Positions 33,551 through 46,555 of a DNA stretch of 64,000 nt are shown here, piece by piece. Each line of letters opens with the position of its first letter. The first letter of the stretch is position 1. The translations under genes and the position numbers were made by a program. This DNA is from Limonium bicolor (taxonomy: Eukaryota; Streptophyta; Magnoliopsida; Caryophyllales; Plumbaginaceae), in NCBI GenBank assembly GCA_023374045.1, contig CM041776.1:138077296-138141295 (forward strand), written 5' to 3'. The notes under the pieces were generated by a model. It was given only the letters and a program-made list of their open reading frames with translations. It searched no databases and was not told the DNA's origin.

Positions 33551-34999
33551 ATCTCATATTAGACGACGCCGTTTCGATTATTTCACTCTTCGCGTCTGGT
33601 TAAGTGCAACTTATCAAAACAACATCATTTTATTTATTATTGGCGGCGGAATCCATCGCTATTTGTTTGATTTCATCAGGCGACAACCCTCTTCCCCTCT
33701 TGCTATTGATTATATTTTCTTCAACCACAACCTCTTCCACATAACAGAGGCGACACTACTGGTGAACAACAGCATCAAGGCGACATTTGACAGCTTCTCT
33801 GGCCATCAAACTCAAACCAAAAGCGACCACCAACACCACTATTACACTGATTACGATCCTTCTCTACACTAGGTAAGCTTTCTAAAACCCTGGGTTTCAA
33901 AAGTTGAATAGGGGATTGTTGAATTGGTGGTTGTTTGTTTGTTAATTGATGTTATAGATTGTTGGTAATTGATGTGTTGGTGATGTGTGATAAATGTAGT
34001 AGTTAATTTTGGATACATACAATTTTATGCCAGAGGTTGAAGAGGAAGTAGATAATACTCTCAATCCTGAAGCTACGAAACTTTTTGAGTTAATGGAATA
34101 TGCTAGAAGAAAGTTATTCAATGACACTCATAGCGTGTTGTCTATCATCGCTTAATTGATGTCCATTAAGAAGAACAACCAAACACCTCAGACGTTGATT
34201 GATCGAGTCTGCAGAATCTACCACGACCTTTGGCCTGAAAACAATGACATCCCAAACAACTTTTACGAAATAAAGAAAATATACATGATCTAGGGTTACC
34301 CTCTAAGGAAATCGATTGTTGTTCGGAGCTATGTATGATTTTCTGGGGATAACATAAAGATATGGATGTATGTAAGTTTTACACTCATCCCAGATACAAG
34401 TCCTCCAAAGAGGGGACAAACATGAGGAAAAGTAAAGTACCATACAAGAAGATGCAGTATTTCCCCTCATTCCAAGGCTGAAGATGCTTTACACTTCTCC
34501 TGTAACATCTGCCGATATGAGATGGCATGGCACACAGAACACAAGATGGAAGATGAAAACATGTGTCAACCATCCAACTCAAAAGCGTGGAAGCACTTTG
34601 TCCATGTTCATACTAATTTTGGATCAGAGTCTAGAAATGTTAGACTTGGGTTATGTATTGATGGGTTTTCACCATTTACAGCTTCTAGAAGACAGTACTC
34701 TTGCTGGCCAATTGTACTTGCACCTTACAATTTACCGTCTGGGATGTCTTTGAAAGATGAGTTCTTCTTTCTTATAGTTTTGGCTCCTGGGCCTAAAATC
34801 CTAAAGGAAAGATTGATGTCTTTTTACAACCTCTCATAGCTGAGTTACCGGAGTTGTGGGCTGGAGTCACAACGTATGATGTGTCAAAGAAGAAAACTTT
34901 TCAAATGCGAGCTACGTTAATGTGGAGTATAAATGTATGTAATGTTATCAGGTTGGAGCACTACTGGTTGGCTGGTGACTGACGTGCCTAGGGATGGCA

Positions 35000-35135
35000 A
35001 CGGGTCGGGTTCGGATCGGGTGACGCTCCACCCGACCCGTCACCCGCTTTTCACCCGCACCACCCGACCCGATCCGTCACCCACAAAGTCGTCACCCGTC
35101 ACCCGCGGGTGAAACGGGTGAACCCATCACCCATT
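35000..35135. repeat. hAT subterminal CACCCG/CGGGT array, left
   Basis: More than a dozen CACCCG, GACCCG and CGGGTGA words in both orientations lie just inside the terminal repeat. Such arrays are the usual binding platform for hAT transposases. The right-end counterpart is at 40675-40822. Confidence 0.8.
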
Positions 35136-35339
35136 TTTTTCCAGCAAGCTTTTTCAACCTTTAACGTCTACAAAAGCTTAATTTTTCAATAAAAATACAC
35201 ATATTTTCTCAATACAATAACACATACCATATAAAATCATGTCAACAACATACTCAACTCAACACATAAGTTATTAATCAAAATATTTCAAGACAATCTC
35301 AACAAATATAAAACAAAAGAAGGCCATCACATTTTGCCT

Positions 35340-36660
35340 CTAGTTTTTGAAATGTTAAATAACTACTCTAACCACTCTTCCCACCAGCTTCAACTTCACA
35401 TATCTTCCCATCTTCACAATCAACAAGATCTGAAAAATCAAATAAAGAAAAGTCAGATGGTGGTTCAAGACAACAAATTCAAAATGTTCATGACAAGAGA
35501 ATCAATTTTACAAATCTAACCATTGTACGTGCTGTCTCAAGACAACAACAGATGTGAATAAATATCATAGGAAAGAAACCACCTTGAAAAATGACTTTAA
35601 CAGTCCCGACAAAAATTGAGTGCCCCAAGACGTTTCCTAACAAAGTATTTAAGATAACCAAGGCCTATTTTATATAGAAAGAACCCTATATTTATAGCTG
35701 TCAGAAAATTGACTAAGAAAACCCGAAACCTAGAAAAACACCTCAACAGATCTCTGTATTACATATATGGAAGGAACAAAAAGAAAAGAGGAAGTAGAAC
35801 ATACAAGAGAAATTAATGAAAGTGTTGCATCCTTATAAGAATGAAGATGGTTAATTGTGAAGAAACAAGAAGCATCTTAGTAAAATATACGGAACCACTA
35901 TATTCAGAGTGAGTTAGTTGGCAAACAATATTGAAAATAAAAGATGTAATAACACCATGATCGAGAAAGCATAATCAAGCTCTAATCGGGTGGTGCATAT
36001 CTGATTCTTCATCTGCAGGACAGCCAGGCCCCAAACCAATTGACTTCGTGTCAAAGGCCAGGCTAATCAAACCCAACTAGAAAGAAAAAAATTAACAAAA
36101 CAAGCAGCATGGCTTGGATCCATCATGAAGCCATGCCTTAAGTTGATCATGGCAATCATTTGGTTAAAAATGTAACAGCCAATATAAATATTTTCAAAGC
36201 ACAAGATCAAAAAATTATAACTCATATGTTTTGATAACACTGAAAAATTAAAATTTCTCATAACTTCAAAAATAAAGTCTTCCACAAATTCATTGAGTAT
36301 AGATCCATGAAATGGAGGTCTGTTAGCTTTTGTATACTTATCTACAAAACAATAATTGATAAAGATATTAAAAGATAGTAGTTCATAAATATTGGAATAC
36401 CTATAAGAGATAGACAATTACCTTAAATGAAATCCATGAAATCTTCATCTGAATAATGATCCTATCAAAGAAAGAAACATTATTAGTATAGGATTGTGTA
36501 TAATTAAGAAAATAAATCCATTGTTAAAATTAGATATATGTATGAATAATTATTACCGAATCCAAATCATGAACTTCGATTCAATTTCGTTCCCCACACT
36601 ATTCTCATTCACTGTGTCATGATCTTCCCAGATTGTAGAACAAGCTTCAATTGTATCAAG
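35340..36660. other. hAT interior, 3' side of transposase, no clear gene
   Basis: A/T-rich DNA between the left subterminal array and the transposase C-terminus. The minus-strand frame at 36067-36417 is open but has no domain. GT/AG-like sites near 36420-36660 suggest downstream exons or a 3' untranslated region of the transposase transcript. Confidence 0.35.
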
Positions 36661-36668
36661 AGAATTAT

Positions 36669-38697
36669 TTAATTTACATTGCATGAAGAGAAAAATGTTA
36701 ATAAAGAATCATTGAAAACGTGTGTGAGTGAAAGAAAAATGAGAATATTAAAACCTGAAGAAAACTCCTCTAGAATCCAGTTTTGCGTACACATCAATGC
36801 CTCAACTGTATTTGGAACAAGTCTCGAATGGTGTTCACTAACAACTCCCCCACCCATACTAAAAGCACTCCCTGATGCCACAGTATAAGCTGGAATTGCT
36901 ATGACATCCATAGCAATCCTTTTTAATGTTAGATTCTTGAGTTTAACCTTCCAATATTGTAAAATGTTGAAATTGTCATCTTTTGGCAAGGCACCCTCCT
37001 CCAAATAGTAATCGAACTCAAACTTCACATTAAGCTTCCTCTTCTTAGTTTTCTTCACTCTACTCCACTTATCAACTCTCTTATGACAATCACCTCCTTG
37101 AATGCTCAACTCACTAGATTCAGATATAGTAGAATGACATCCCTCAAGGTTATCTTCATACTCATGTAAGAGCTCATACAAAGTGTTCTTCACCCTCAAA
37201 ATCTCCAATTCAGCATTGTCACCATAAATATCCTCATAGTAACATTCAACACATTCCAATTTGTTCCTCGGATCTAAAATGGCTGCTACAGCTAATACCT
37301 GATTGATAGTCATCCAATACTTCTTATATTTTCCATTCATCTTCGTTGCCATATCTTTAATGACTTGGTTTTCACTTTCTAACCAAGAAGTCAAAGCAAG
37401 CTTAATTTCACAAACTTCATGAAAAAAACAAATTTGATGTAGGATATCTCCTACCAGATATCAACTCTGTCAAGTCATGAAAAATGGTCAATGTCTCACA
37501 AACCAAAGCAGCCAAATCCCAATCAGTTTGGGTAGGAAGGGTGAACTTCAACCTGGGGTTTTGCCGATGTATACTAGCAAAGACATCCTTGTAAGGTAAA
37601 GCACTTTGAAGCATAAGGAAAGTAGAATTCCATCTTGTTTTGCAATCAAGAGATATCTTTCTAGCATCTTCACCTTTCACTGACGTCACTTTGTTCTCAA
37701 ACATCTCAATTATTTTTGGGGTTCCTACCCAAAAAGAAACACAATCTCGGACTCTCATCATCCCTCCACCAATCACATTTAATCCATCTTGCACTACCAG
37801 ATTCAATATATTAGCTGTACATCACATATGTAAGAATATAGCCCTTCAATATAAGAGAATCTTCACCTAATCTAGGTTTCAAAACATTCACCATGGCATC
37901 ATTTGTACTACAATTATCAACAACCAAACTGATTGTGTAAGACCTAGAATTACCTCTATATATTATAACATAATATAGTAGTAACTACCTCAAAGTTTTG
38001 TTGTGTAAGACCCATAATTGGTCTATGTAATGTGCAGTCACAACCATATAGCCTCTCTTTTGGTTTGAAGCAGTCCACATATCAGTAGTAATTGCAATCT
38101 TAGACTTGTTGTTGTCAAAGATGTTCTTCAAATTTGCTTTCTCGCATAAGAACATCTTCATAATGTCCGTTCTCGGAGTGTTGCGAGATATAATCTTGAA
38201 GTTTGGATTTAAACTGCCCACAAACCTTCTAAAACCAATGTGATCCACTATAGATAGTGGATACTCATGCAAAATGGCTGACCATATTTGCTAGCTCCTT
38301 CCTAGAAGCTTCCTGATTGAAATTATAATTTCCCAAACTTGTTGTTCCATCAGCTTTTTACTCTCATGTAAGAAGCTCTGTCGAATATCAACTTTCTTAT
38401 TTGTTCCACTACATCTTAACTTTAAATGATCTGTAAGATGAGAAGTCTCATTTCTGCTTCAGCTGAGAACACTTTATTGCAATGTAAACACTTTATAGTG
38501 GCATTACCATTGACTGCATACCTCTCAAATGATTGCCATACTGGAGATTTAAGCTTTCTTAGCTGTCTAGTAGCTGTTGATTGAGTAGTTTGTTGGGCAT
38601 TTTCAATCGATTGACTAGGTTCAGAAGGACCAAGAGGAGCAGAGAGTGCTGATATCGGTGTTACCCCAGTAGATACAGATTCGTTGGGACCTTCCAT
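36669..38697 (-). pseudogene. hAT transposase (Ac/Ricesleeper-like), broken
   Basis: Read leftwards from an ATG at 38697. A Ser/Thr/Gln-rich N-terminus is followed by a BED-type zinc finger (SPVWQSFERY...CLHCNKVF, ~38560-38470), then a core piece with ITTDMWTASNQKRGYM and VTAHYID (~38100-38030), CKTRWNSTFLMLQSAL (~37640) and ELISGRRYPTSN. Last is the C-terminal dimerisation domain with LQYWK, ASGSAFSMGGGVVSEHHSRL and NTVEALMCTQNWI (~36960-36770). At least three frame breaks (near 38420, 38280 and 37830-37980) and one near 37400 leave it non-functional. The missing segment around 37810-37980 still holds recognisable coding-like sequence in other frames. Family: DNA-binding RNase-H-fold transposase moving hAT elements with 8-bp duplications. 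Confidence 0.88.
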
Positions 38698-38724
38698 AAT
38701 TAATTACACCTACTGAACCCACAA

Positions 38725-38831
38725 AATGATCTGTGCAAACAAACTGAAAAGGTTCAATAAAATGAATTGAACTTCTAAGGTTAGATTCAACAATCAAATT
38801 AGTTTAAAATCCACAAGATGATCAGTGCAAA
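38725..38831. repeat. 107-bp direct repeat, copy 1 (copy 2 at 39136-39241)
   Basis: Both copies run from ATGATC(T/C)GTGCAAACAAAC to GATGATCAGTGCAAA and differ at only a few positions. They lie just upstream of the transposase start and are 411 bp apart. They may be a promoter duplication. Confidence 0.85.
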
Positions 38832-40640
38832 CTGATCCTGTTTTAATCCCATAAATCAACTAATCCCGTTTGAATCACGTGCAGATTGATTTCATGCATT
38901 CATTTCAATCAAAGATAAAAACTATCAAATAAATTTAACAATAAACATTAGAGTTTTGAGCAAAATAAATTACCGATTGTAAATGACGGTCTTCACTCTT
39001 CAGCCCCATTTTCTGGTGAGCAAGATGTAGGAAACCAGACAACAGTTGCACAGATTTATCTCTGTGGGCAGAAACAAGAATAATTTTATAATCAATCAGT
39101 CATCCCTAGCTGTTAAACACAAAAGAAAAAAATATATGATCCGTGCAAACAAACTGAAAAGGTTCGATAAAATGAATTGAACTTCTAAGGTTAGATTTAA
39201 CAATCAAATTAGTTTAAAATCCACAAGATGATCAGTGCAAATTCACTTAGAAAAATGCTGACTAATCTGGTGCGCACTTATTCTATTTATAGTCTAGTCG
39301 GGAATGAGAACCCTTAAAAGGATTCTTGCCACCTGCTGTGCAGTGTGCATGTACTTACTCCCCTAGGCACACATGCCAGCTGTTACAATTAAATACCTTT
39401 TGTACCCCTCACTAGACAGACGGTTTCTTTTTAATGGTATACACCTTTCACTCACCTTGCCCAAAAATTGGCATTCTAACACATATTAACCAGCAACAAG
39501 GTCCACTGCATCAAATCATAATGTTATGCCCCACCAACCATTCTATTAATGTGTAACTGATAAGCACAAGACATCAACACAATTGCTAAGTTACTGATAT
39601 TTCAATAGAAAAAGATAAAGTACTCAGTCAGGGATATCAAAGCCTAAGGAGTATAGTGTACTGACAGTTTTAGTATAAAAAAATTTGATCATGAAAAATC
39701 AAGACAAACTGCATAACATGCCAACAGAAGAATAAAAAAAGTAGATATATAACAACTGTTGCAGCATCCTACAAGATGAGAAGAAAATATATATTGACCA
39801 TATAATTCTCAAATGTTGGGCAGAATTGAGTCATTAACATCGATCAATTTGTTTGACTTAAACAAATCTCAAACTTCCTCCACACTTATATTATAACTAA
39901 CCATGATCATTTTGATCCTTAAGTTTCATAACAAGCAGATAATCACTTGGGGTACAAAAGGGATTTAATTGCATCACATCAGTTAATTCCACATACTGTA
40001 AGGAGGCAAACAATAAAACAAAATGCGGAAGTATCCTTTTAAGAAAAAAGTCCCATGTTGTTTCAAGATAGTTAGGTGCAGTTTTCAACGTGTTAAGCCA
40101 AACTCCAATCAATACCACTAAGCCGCCAACGTCCCTGTTCTTAACTGTATAGAATCACTCACTCCTTGCCGAGACCCTCATTTGTATTCAAAGCACTCAA
40201 AATTATCTGTATGATGATAATTACTTGAAACAAAATCCTACTCACATTAAACATTGATCTTTTTTATCAAGAAAATGAAACTTTGTTCGCCTATCTCCAG
40301 AAGCGAGTTCGAGTATATTATCTGTCTGTTACACTTACAGAACAAGATGGGAGTATATACCTTTACCTGTCTGTTGCAGCGACTCAGCGTAGCGGGCAGC
40401 TTGTTTGCCAGTGAGGGAAGGTGGGTAATGGTGAGTTGGTGATGGTGACTGACTGGTGAGTGGTGAGCAAAATCGATGATGGCGATGAATCAGTTCATTG
40501 GTGAATTTGGTGTCGTGAAGGCTGAAGAGAACGATGAAGAACAACGCCGTGTCGGGGGAGGATGCAATTGCTTTGTTAGGGTTGTAATAGTATCGTGTGT
40601 GAAAGTAACTAGTAATGCCGACGGCTAAGTTTAATTGAAA
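38832..40640. other. hAT 5' flank (promoter side), no gene seen
   Basis: A/T-rich DNA between the transposase start and the right subterminal array. No domain is readable in any frame. It contains copy 2 of the direct repeat and probably the promoter and 5' untranslated exon(s). Confidence 0.4.
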
Positions 40641-40674
40641 ACTGATATGTGATAACTTTTTTTTTATATAATAT

Positions 40675-40822
40675 GCGGGTGACAGATCGGGTAACCAGTG
40701 AAAAATGTTCACCCGACCCGACCCGTCACCCGCACCCGTTTCACCCGTCACCGTTTTTTCGGGTTTTTCACCCGTTTTAGCGGGTCGGATGGTCGGGTGA
40801 AACGGGTCACCCGTCACCCATT
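40675..40822. repeat. hAT subterminal CACCCG/CGGGT array, right
   Basis: Dense GACCCG, CACCCG and CGGGTG words end at the terminal repeat TTGCCATCCCTA. It mirrors the left array at 35000-35135. Confidence 0.8.
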
Positions 40823-41999
40823 GCCATCCCTAGGAATGCCTCCATTGCATGGAAGACAACGATGCATTCACACTGCGTTGTAGCAAGAAGTTGTCTCGGT
40901 ATGGCAACTTCAGAAAGTTTCTTCCCTTAGATCACAAGTTTTGTGCTGATAAAAAATCAATCAGGAAATGACACTAAGAGACGAAGGTGCCCCCCCCCCC
41001 CCAAATTAAAACTGCTGATGAAATATTGACATAGTTGAACCGAATGGGCTTAATAAAGGTCACTGAGATTGGTTTGACTGAAATAAATACTCACATTGCT
41101 AAAACATGTGAATGAAGCAAAAGAAGCATATACTGAGATCTACCTTATTGGAAAGATTTGTTGATCAGACATATTCTAGATCTGATACACATAGAGAGAA
41201 ATGTGTTTAAAAACATGTTCAACCCAGTCTGTAATGCCAAGGACAAGACAAAGACACATTTAACTCATGCCAAGAGTTGAATGATTACTGCCATTGCCTT
41301 GAATTAGCACCTGGTATGACTTCAAATACATTTCCAAAGGAAAAGTATGTTATGGACAGAGAATGTATTCAGATCTACAAATTCAAGTCGGGGAAAAAAA
41401 GGAAAGTCAGAGATGATGTATGGTAGAGGAGTATAAAGCCAAAAGTTAGACAAACTCCTGAAATTCCATGAGTGAGCACATACCTGGAGGTGGTATGTCC
41501 ACCCATGCTTGCTGGTCACACTTCATTAAGGAGCATAAGAAGGCTAATTAAGGTTCTCGATACTGTTGTTTTACATTTTGTTAAGGATATGCTTAAGAAA
41601 TATGATATATATAAATTTTAGTTTGATAGTAAGTGTGCCTGTGACTATGGGTATGAATACGGGTGTGATTGTGTATGTGAATGTGGAGTGTGAACTGTTA
41701 CAGTTGTTTGCCTGTATATCTTGATCTGTTCTACATGTGGACAAATGTAAAAAAAAAATAGGGGAGGGTAAGTCCAAATTTTCATAGAATTTTCATTTTA
41801 TATCTTAATAAGCACTTTGTTGTTAGACTAAAAAATGGGTGTGGAGCCTGATCCGTACAATCTTCATCCACACCCATTCAAGCAAAGATGAGCATGGTAA
41901 CAGTGAGCGAGTTTGTGTGAAGGTGAAGGACACTACTTATTGTAATTGTTTTTATAACTTCATTATAAGCGTATGTATTACATTAAAATTATATTGAAT

Positions 42000-42590
42000 A
42001 ATGAATAACATAAGTTATCCTTGTTTTGTGATTATGTAGTACGAATATGAACATCTTATGGAAGCCTCCACTCAAGAGTCAGGGACTCCAGATCCATTGG
42101 CCCAAGAGACATCCATTGACCCTAATCAGATATTCTACAAGGTTTTCATAAGAAAATCACAAGAGCAGATGGTCTATGGTGTGGACGAGTTAGCACTTGT
42201 TTGTTTTCCTGACTCATTTCATAGCGCTAGAACAAGCTCAAGTGTTACCGACTACCATCATATGAGGCAATGAAATCAGACATTGAGCGAGATCTTCTTG
42301 AGAATCAAGGTGATCCCTTATGTGTAGCGAGAAGATGCAGGTTTTGATATGAGAGCAACTCTCCCAAATGTTTCCCTCGCAAGGTCCATATGGTGTTCCT
42401 GGTGCTAGCTCTAGTCTGCCTGAAGGATGAGGTCCATGGGGGTCGAGGAGGTGACTTAAGTGATCCAAACGGTGCAGGTAATCAGATAGGATATCGTTCG
42501 GGGATGGACATGGTTGAGAGCACAAACATAAGTATAGATAGATTGATATGGTTATGTGACATTGAAACTTTATGTTGTCGAACATGTTGA
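42000..42590 (+). pseudogene. Possible second CACTA ORF remnant
   Basis: An exon-like open stretch (42058-42273) encodes an acidic Ser/Thr/Pro-rich start followed by FIRKSQEQMVYGVDELALV. A further frame-shifted piece follows to about 42590, rich in Gly and Asp. Position and strand fit the small DNA-binding protein (TNP1/TnpA or Transposase_24 type) of CACTA elements, but no family motif is convincing. Confidence 0.3.
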
Positions 42591-42876
42591 TTCCAGATTA
42601 TGGTTGTATTTCTCTATTAACTGTTTGTTTGATACGCTGATTGTATGAATGTTTAACAGTTAGTTTGAATTTAGTTCGTAAAAATAACATCTTATTTTCA
42701 ATTGTTGTGAGAAGGTCTTCATTTAGGATATTTCAGGTCGATTAGAATCTATATTATAGGTGTAAATACATTATACGTAAAAATATAAATATTTCAAAAA
42801 TTCTGAAAAAAAAAGATAGACAAATTTAATCCAGTCTCTAATTCAGTATCAGGGAGATAAATTTAGAGACAGAAAA

Positions 42877-44136
42877 TGTGACACCCCCAAAACTGGCCTA
42901 AGAGTTAGGGGCATTACACGCCGCGTATTACCACCTAATAACGCAAGGCTCTGAACTAACAATCGAATTAAGGCCCAAAATAATGCTTCCATAAATAGTA
43001 TAAACCAAGTATTCTAATACAACTGAAGTTAACACAACTCCCAAATACAAATCCAAGTCAGAAACAGAGGCCAAAACAGTATAAGGCCCGAAGGCTACAA
43101 TATCACACACAAATAGTCTGAATGATCAAAAAGCTAAACACTATGGCTCCAGAAACTTAAGATGATCCTCGCTGATCAATCTGCAAAAACAGCAAGAGTA
43201 GGGGGGTGAGCATACACTATGCCCAGTAAGCAGCGACCGTCATCAGTGAGGTCGCTCAAAACAATTGAAATCAGGAGAAGGAGAAGATAAACATTATATC
43301 CACAATTTCCCAAATAGTCAGAAGCTTTCAGAATCAGAAACAGAATGAAACACAAGAGTTCCCGGTACAGAAACAATCAGAGTTCTTAAACAGAGAAGGG
43401 ACAAGACACAATGCACACACTCAGAAGGGGTCGAAGACCCATAGATCATAACAGATCTCTCGGCAACGCAGAAATGACTCTAAAGAGCCAAAGGGTTCGT
43501 CAACCCCACAGAACAGAAAGGGAATGACCCACACTCAGAACGACGTCTACATGGTATACCACGGAATAGCTCGACCCAGCCATTCACGGCTCAGAAACAA
43601 AGTGTAATGTCCCAAAACAGAAAGCTTGCATAACCAGAAGTAAACTTGCACTTAAACATGCCAAAATACTCATAAATCAGTAGTACAGATCCAAAGGAAT
43701 CCAACGCCGCAGACGGCACTCAAATCGGAGTTCAAACGAAGAAGTTACGCTGAAAACAGTAAAGTGTCCGAACTTGTGTCCTAACGTTGAAGTTCGGACA
43801 CAAGTCGATTTGAAAACAGAAGAGAAATTCAGAGTGTCCGAACATCGAAGTTCGGACTGATGTTCGGATGGTTTTACGGAAAACGTTACGTGGTGAAGTC
43901 CGAGCTTCGAAGCTCGGATTATTTCAGAAAACAGGGGTGTCCGAACTTCAAAGTTTGGACTGAAGTTCGAACATGCCCCGAACTCGAAAATACAGAAGCG
44001 TAAAACACGCTGTCCGAACTTTAAAGTTAGGATGGAAGTTCGGACAGCGTGAAAACTGCAATTTTCAGAAGACGAACAAAGCAGAAAAACAATGCAATTC
44101 AACACCACAAATTGCCAAATCGTTACACACACCAAA
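42877..44136 (-). repeat. Family-3 LTR fragment, minus strand
   Basis: It begins TGTGACACCCCC, the inverted 3' end of an LTR, inside the right end of the CACTA element. It resembles the LTR at 61106-63433 in layout: an acceptor-like TTTTTGCAG on the minus strand near 43182, then a dyad cassette. It stops abruptly at 44136 where the plus-strand gypsy element begins. The rest of this LTR is not found on the far side of that element. Confidence 0.65.
43765..44055. repeat. GTCCGAAC dyad cassette in family-3 LTR
   Basis: Units start at 43765, 43835, 43898, 43939 and 44012, mostly 63-73 bp apart. GTCCGAACTT or GTCCGAACAT is paired with AAGTTCGGAC. One unit is spelled GTCCGAGCTTCG...AGCTCGGA, with matching changes on both arms. 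Confidence 0.78.
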
Positions 44137-45421
44137 TGAAATACCCCAAACCTTAATATATTGTTTAAACACTTAAATATGGTGTATTAAGACTAAAAAG
44201 AGTCTTAGAAACATTAGTAAACAAATTAAACAAAAGAAAACACAAAATGTGCTTTAAAGTCAATGAGAGCCAAAATGTGCTCTAAGCTTGGGTTAAACTT
44301 GGTTTAGACCTAATGAAATTACCAAGACCTCATTTATACACTAATGGACATATTAAACCAATTACCAAAGAAAACCAAGCTTGAAAACAAGTTTAAACAC
44401 AAAATGTGCTTTAAGGAGTCTTAAAGCACATTTTTGAAAAATTGTCTTGTAAATGAGTTTTGAGTGGCTAGATGTCCATCATTACTCTTAAGTATATATG
44501 TGTACTATATAATATCACATTTGGGAGTCTATATCAATGGGAAATCAAAAATTTCACTTCTATGTGCCTTGTTTTATGAATAGTAACTTTTACAAGCTAG
44601 TTTATAACATATGTTGTGTTAAGTAATTAAATTGACAAACAAAGACTATATTACCCTCATTATAATAAGGGGGCCGGTTTCTAAGGTGTGGTGACTCACC
44701 ACCCTTGTTATTTTGTTAAGTAAATAATGGTGACTAATGAATGTACTATTTACTTTAAAGCTACAAATATCTTCTAAAAGTAAACCAATCTTCATTCTCT
44801 CATTTCCTTTCTTCATTCACACGGTTTCACCTTCTTCATTCTCCCTTCTTGCTGCTCTCTCACGGTAATACCACTACCACCATAAAACACAAGCTTTGAC
44901 CTCTTGTTAAATCTTGCTCACTTGTCCAAATCAAAAACAAACACCACCATCTTCCTCTCCTCAAGCTCTTCATTTCTATCTTCTCCAAACTTCAAGACAA
45001 CCATTTCGGTGCCATGGAGTTTCTCCATTGATGGAGCTTGCTTGTGTATTTTACATATTGTTACTCTCCTTGCTTCTAGGTAAGGAATCTCAAATAAAAA
45101 CTTCATTTCCTTCATGTTTTTATGGTAACCGAAAATACATATTTAAGGAGCTCTTTGTGTGACCTTGTTCTAGCTTCATTCCAACTCTTCATGGACTAGG
45201 TGGAGTCCTCTCTTGCTAGATATTCCAAACTCTCTTCAAAGAGCAAGGTAAAACAACTACATTAATGTTTTGAAACAATGTAAAATTAGGGTTTACAATG
45301 AGATGGAGCTTATAGCTTGAACACTCATTATAATGTTTGTATATTGTTTAGAACTTGTCAAAGAATCAAATACCCTACCGGTTTTCTAAAGGAAACAAGA
45401 AAGAAGTTGTTTGGAAAAGAG

Positions 45422-45573
45422 GTAAATCTACTAACCAAATGTTGTTTAAATGCCTTAGGAGAAATGAGCTTATAAATGCTTATTAAACTACCTAAAGAGC
45501 AAATGGTGAATGACTTAGTAAGTGTTCTCAAGAGCTTAGTAAAAGGCATATGTGTTGTTGAGTGTATTTGCAG
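45422..45573 (+). other. Putative leader intron 1 in 5' LTR
   Basis: AAGAG|GTAAATCTAC ... GTATTTGCAG|GTTAAAGG. The same pair is at 55974-56128 in the 3' LTR and, diverged, at 10059-10285 in solo LTR B. Confidence 0.42.
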
Positions 45574-46368
45574 GTTAAAGGCAAATATATTGTGGAAATT
45601 CAGTGTTTATGATTTACGCATCTTAAGGGCCTAAGAGCCATGTCATTTAAGGGCCTAAGTGCCATGCAATTTAAATTATGCACTATATTGTGATGTAGTG
45701 CTATGTGAGTGGAGTTTGTGTATAATAAGCACTTGATGGATTTTTAGTGTTCTTGGTTGTTTGTTGGTAAAAACAAGGTGTTTTGGTTTAGTAATGTTCT
45801 AGGAGAACCTATGTCGAAATTTAGGTAACAATGTGAAGTTCTAGGTGTTAAAATGAGTTTGATAAGTTAAGGAGTATTTAAAATGGTTAAGTGTTGTTCT
45901 TGTGTAGGAAACATGCATTAAGGTGATTTAGGATGTAACAAGGACTTAGGCATGAGCTTGAGATTTTAGTATGTACCAAAGTCATTTTGGGACTTAGGTA
46001 AAGACTTAGGCAAACTTCGGTAAATTAAGGAGAAAGTATGAACTTGAAAAAGGATTTGAAGTAATGATATAAGGAGTTAGTTGTGAGAGATGATGCTTGG
46101 GAGATGATGTTAAGATAAGGAGAAACATTTTAGGATAGTAGTTATCATAGGCAAGAAAACACCATTTAGAAACCTAGTATAGAATGTTATAAGTGTTAAG
46201 GAATTTTACAAGGAAATGAGTGAGTGTTGAGGAGTTTAAAAATGAGTTAGAACTTAGTTAAATGGATGTTATTTGAAGTATTTAGTGTGCCACAAGGTGT
46301 ACAAACACATTGGGTGACTTAAGGAAAAATAGGAACAATTTGGAGAATTCCTAGGAAGTTCCTGCAGT

Positions 46369-46555
46369 GGACCGACCCGGGGGACCGACCCTGGCAAGGT
46401 CGGTCGGAATGTAAATGGCGGTCGAAAATGGTTCTGTTAGAGACCGACCCGGGGACCGACCCTGTCTGGGTCGGTCGGATAGGAAAAAAGACGGTAAATG
46501 TCTCTGTAAGAGACCGACCCGAGGGTAGGGTCGGTCGGTAAGGTCGGTCGGACCA
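46369..46555. repeat. GACCGACCC dyad cassette in 5' LTR
   Basis: Three units start at 46369, 46442 and 46512 (73 and 70 bp apart). Each has GACCGACCC repeated and closed by GGGTCGGTCGG or AGGTCGGTCGG, and each is preceded by a CTG-n-AG-(T/A)GGA/AGA-like word. A poly-A run follows at about 46562. The 3' LTR has a GTCCGAAC cassette here instead. Confidence 0.85.

Larger units (their letters stand above)
34989..40832 (-). mobile_element. hAT element, 5.84 kb, nested in CACTA transposase
   Basis: The termini TAGGGATGGCAA and, inverted, TTGCCATCCCTA are perfect 12-bp terminal repeats. Flanking octamers GACGTGCC (34981-34988) and GGAATGCC (40833-40840) agree at 5 of 8 bases, as expected for an aged hAT duplication. 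The interrupted TNP2 reading resumes directly on the other side. Both ends have dense CACCCG/CGGGTG subterminal arrays. A broken hAT transposase lies on the minus strand. Confidence 0.9.
34027..41265 (+). pseudogene. CACTA transposase TNP2-like, interrupted by hAT
   Basis: Left part (34027-34980): a leader with FELMEYARRKLF, then LIDRVCRIYHDLWPENNDIP, a weak zinc-ribbon-like region, YFPLIPRLKMLY, the hallmark SADMRWH-type motif (34510), WKHFVHVHTNF, RNVRLGLCIDGFSPF and the GPKILKERL stretch. Right part (40841-41265): GNFRKFLPLDHKFCADKKS and WKDLLIRHILDLIHIERNVFKNMFN, the expected next TNP2 motifs. The reading frame changes many times, with stops at 34155 and elsewhere. The hAT element inserted in the middle at 34989. 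TNP2 is the catalytic transposase of CACTA elements; this copy is dead. Confidence 0.9.
33160..42876 (+). mobile_element. CACTA (En/Spm) element, right end cut, split by a hAT insertion
   Basis: The left terminus CACTATTAGAAAACACC at 33160 is followed by subterminal motifs (AATTAGAGACG, GCGACAGA, CCGTCGCCAATTTAGCGA) and a TNP2-type transposase remnant on the same strand. Near the right edge (42837-42870) AGTCTCTAATT and TTTAGAGACAG mirror the left subterminal words. The terminal TAGTG is missing because a minus-strand LTR starts at 42877, so the 3-bp duplication cannot be checked. About 5.84 kb of the span is the nested hAT. Confidence 0.8.
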
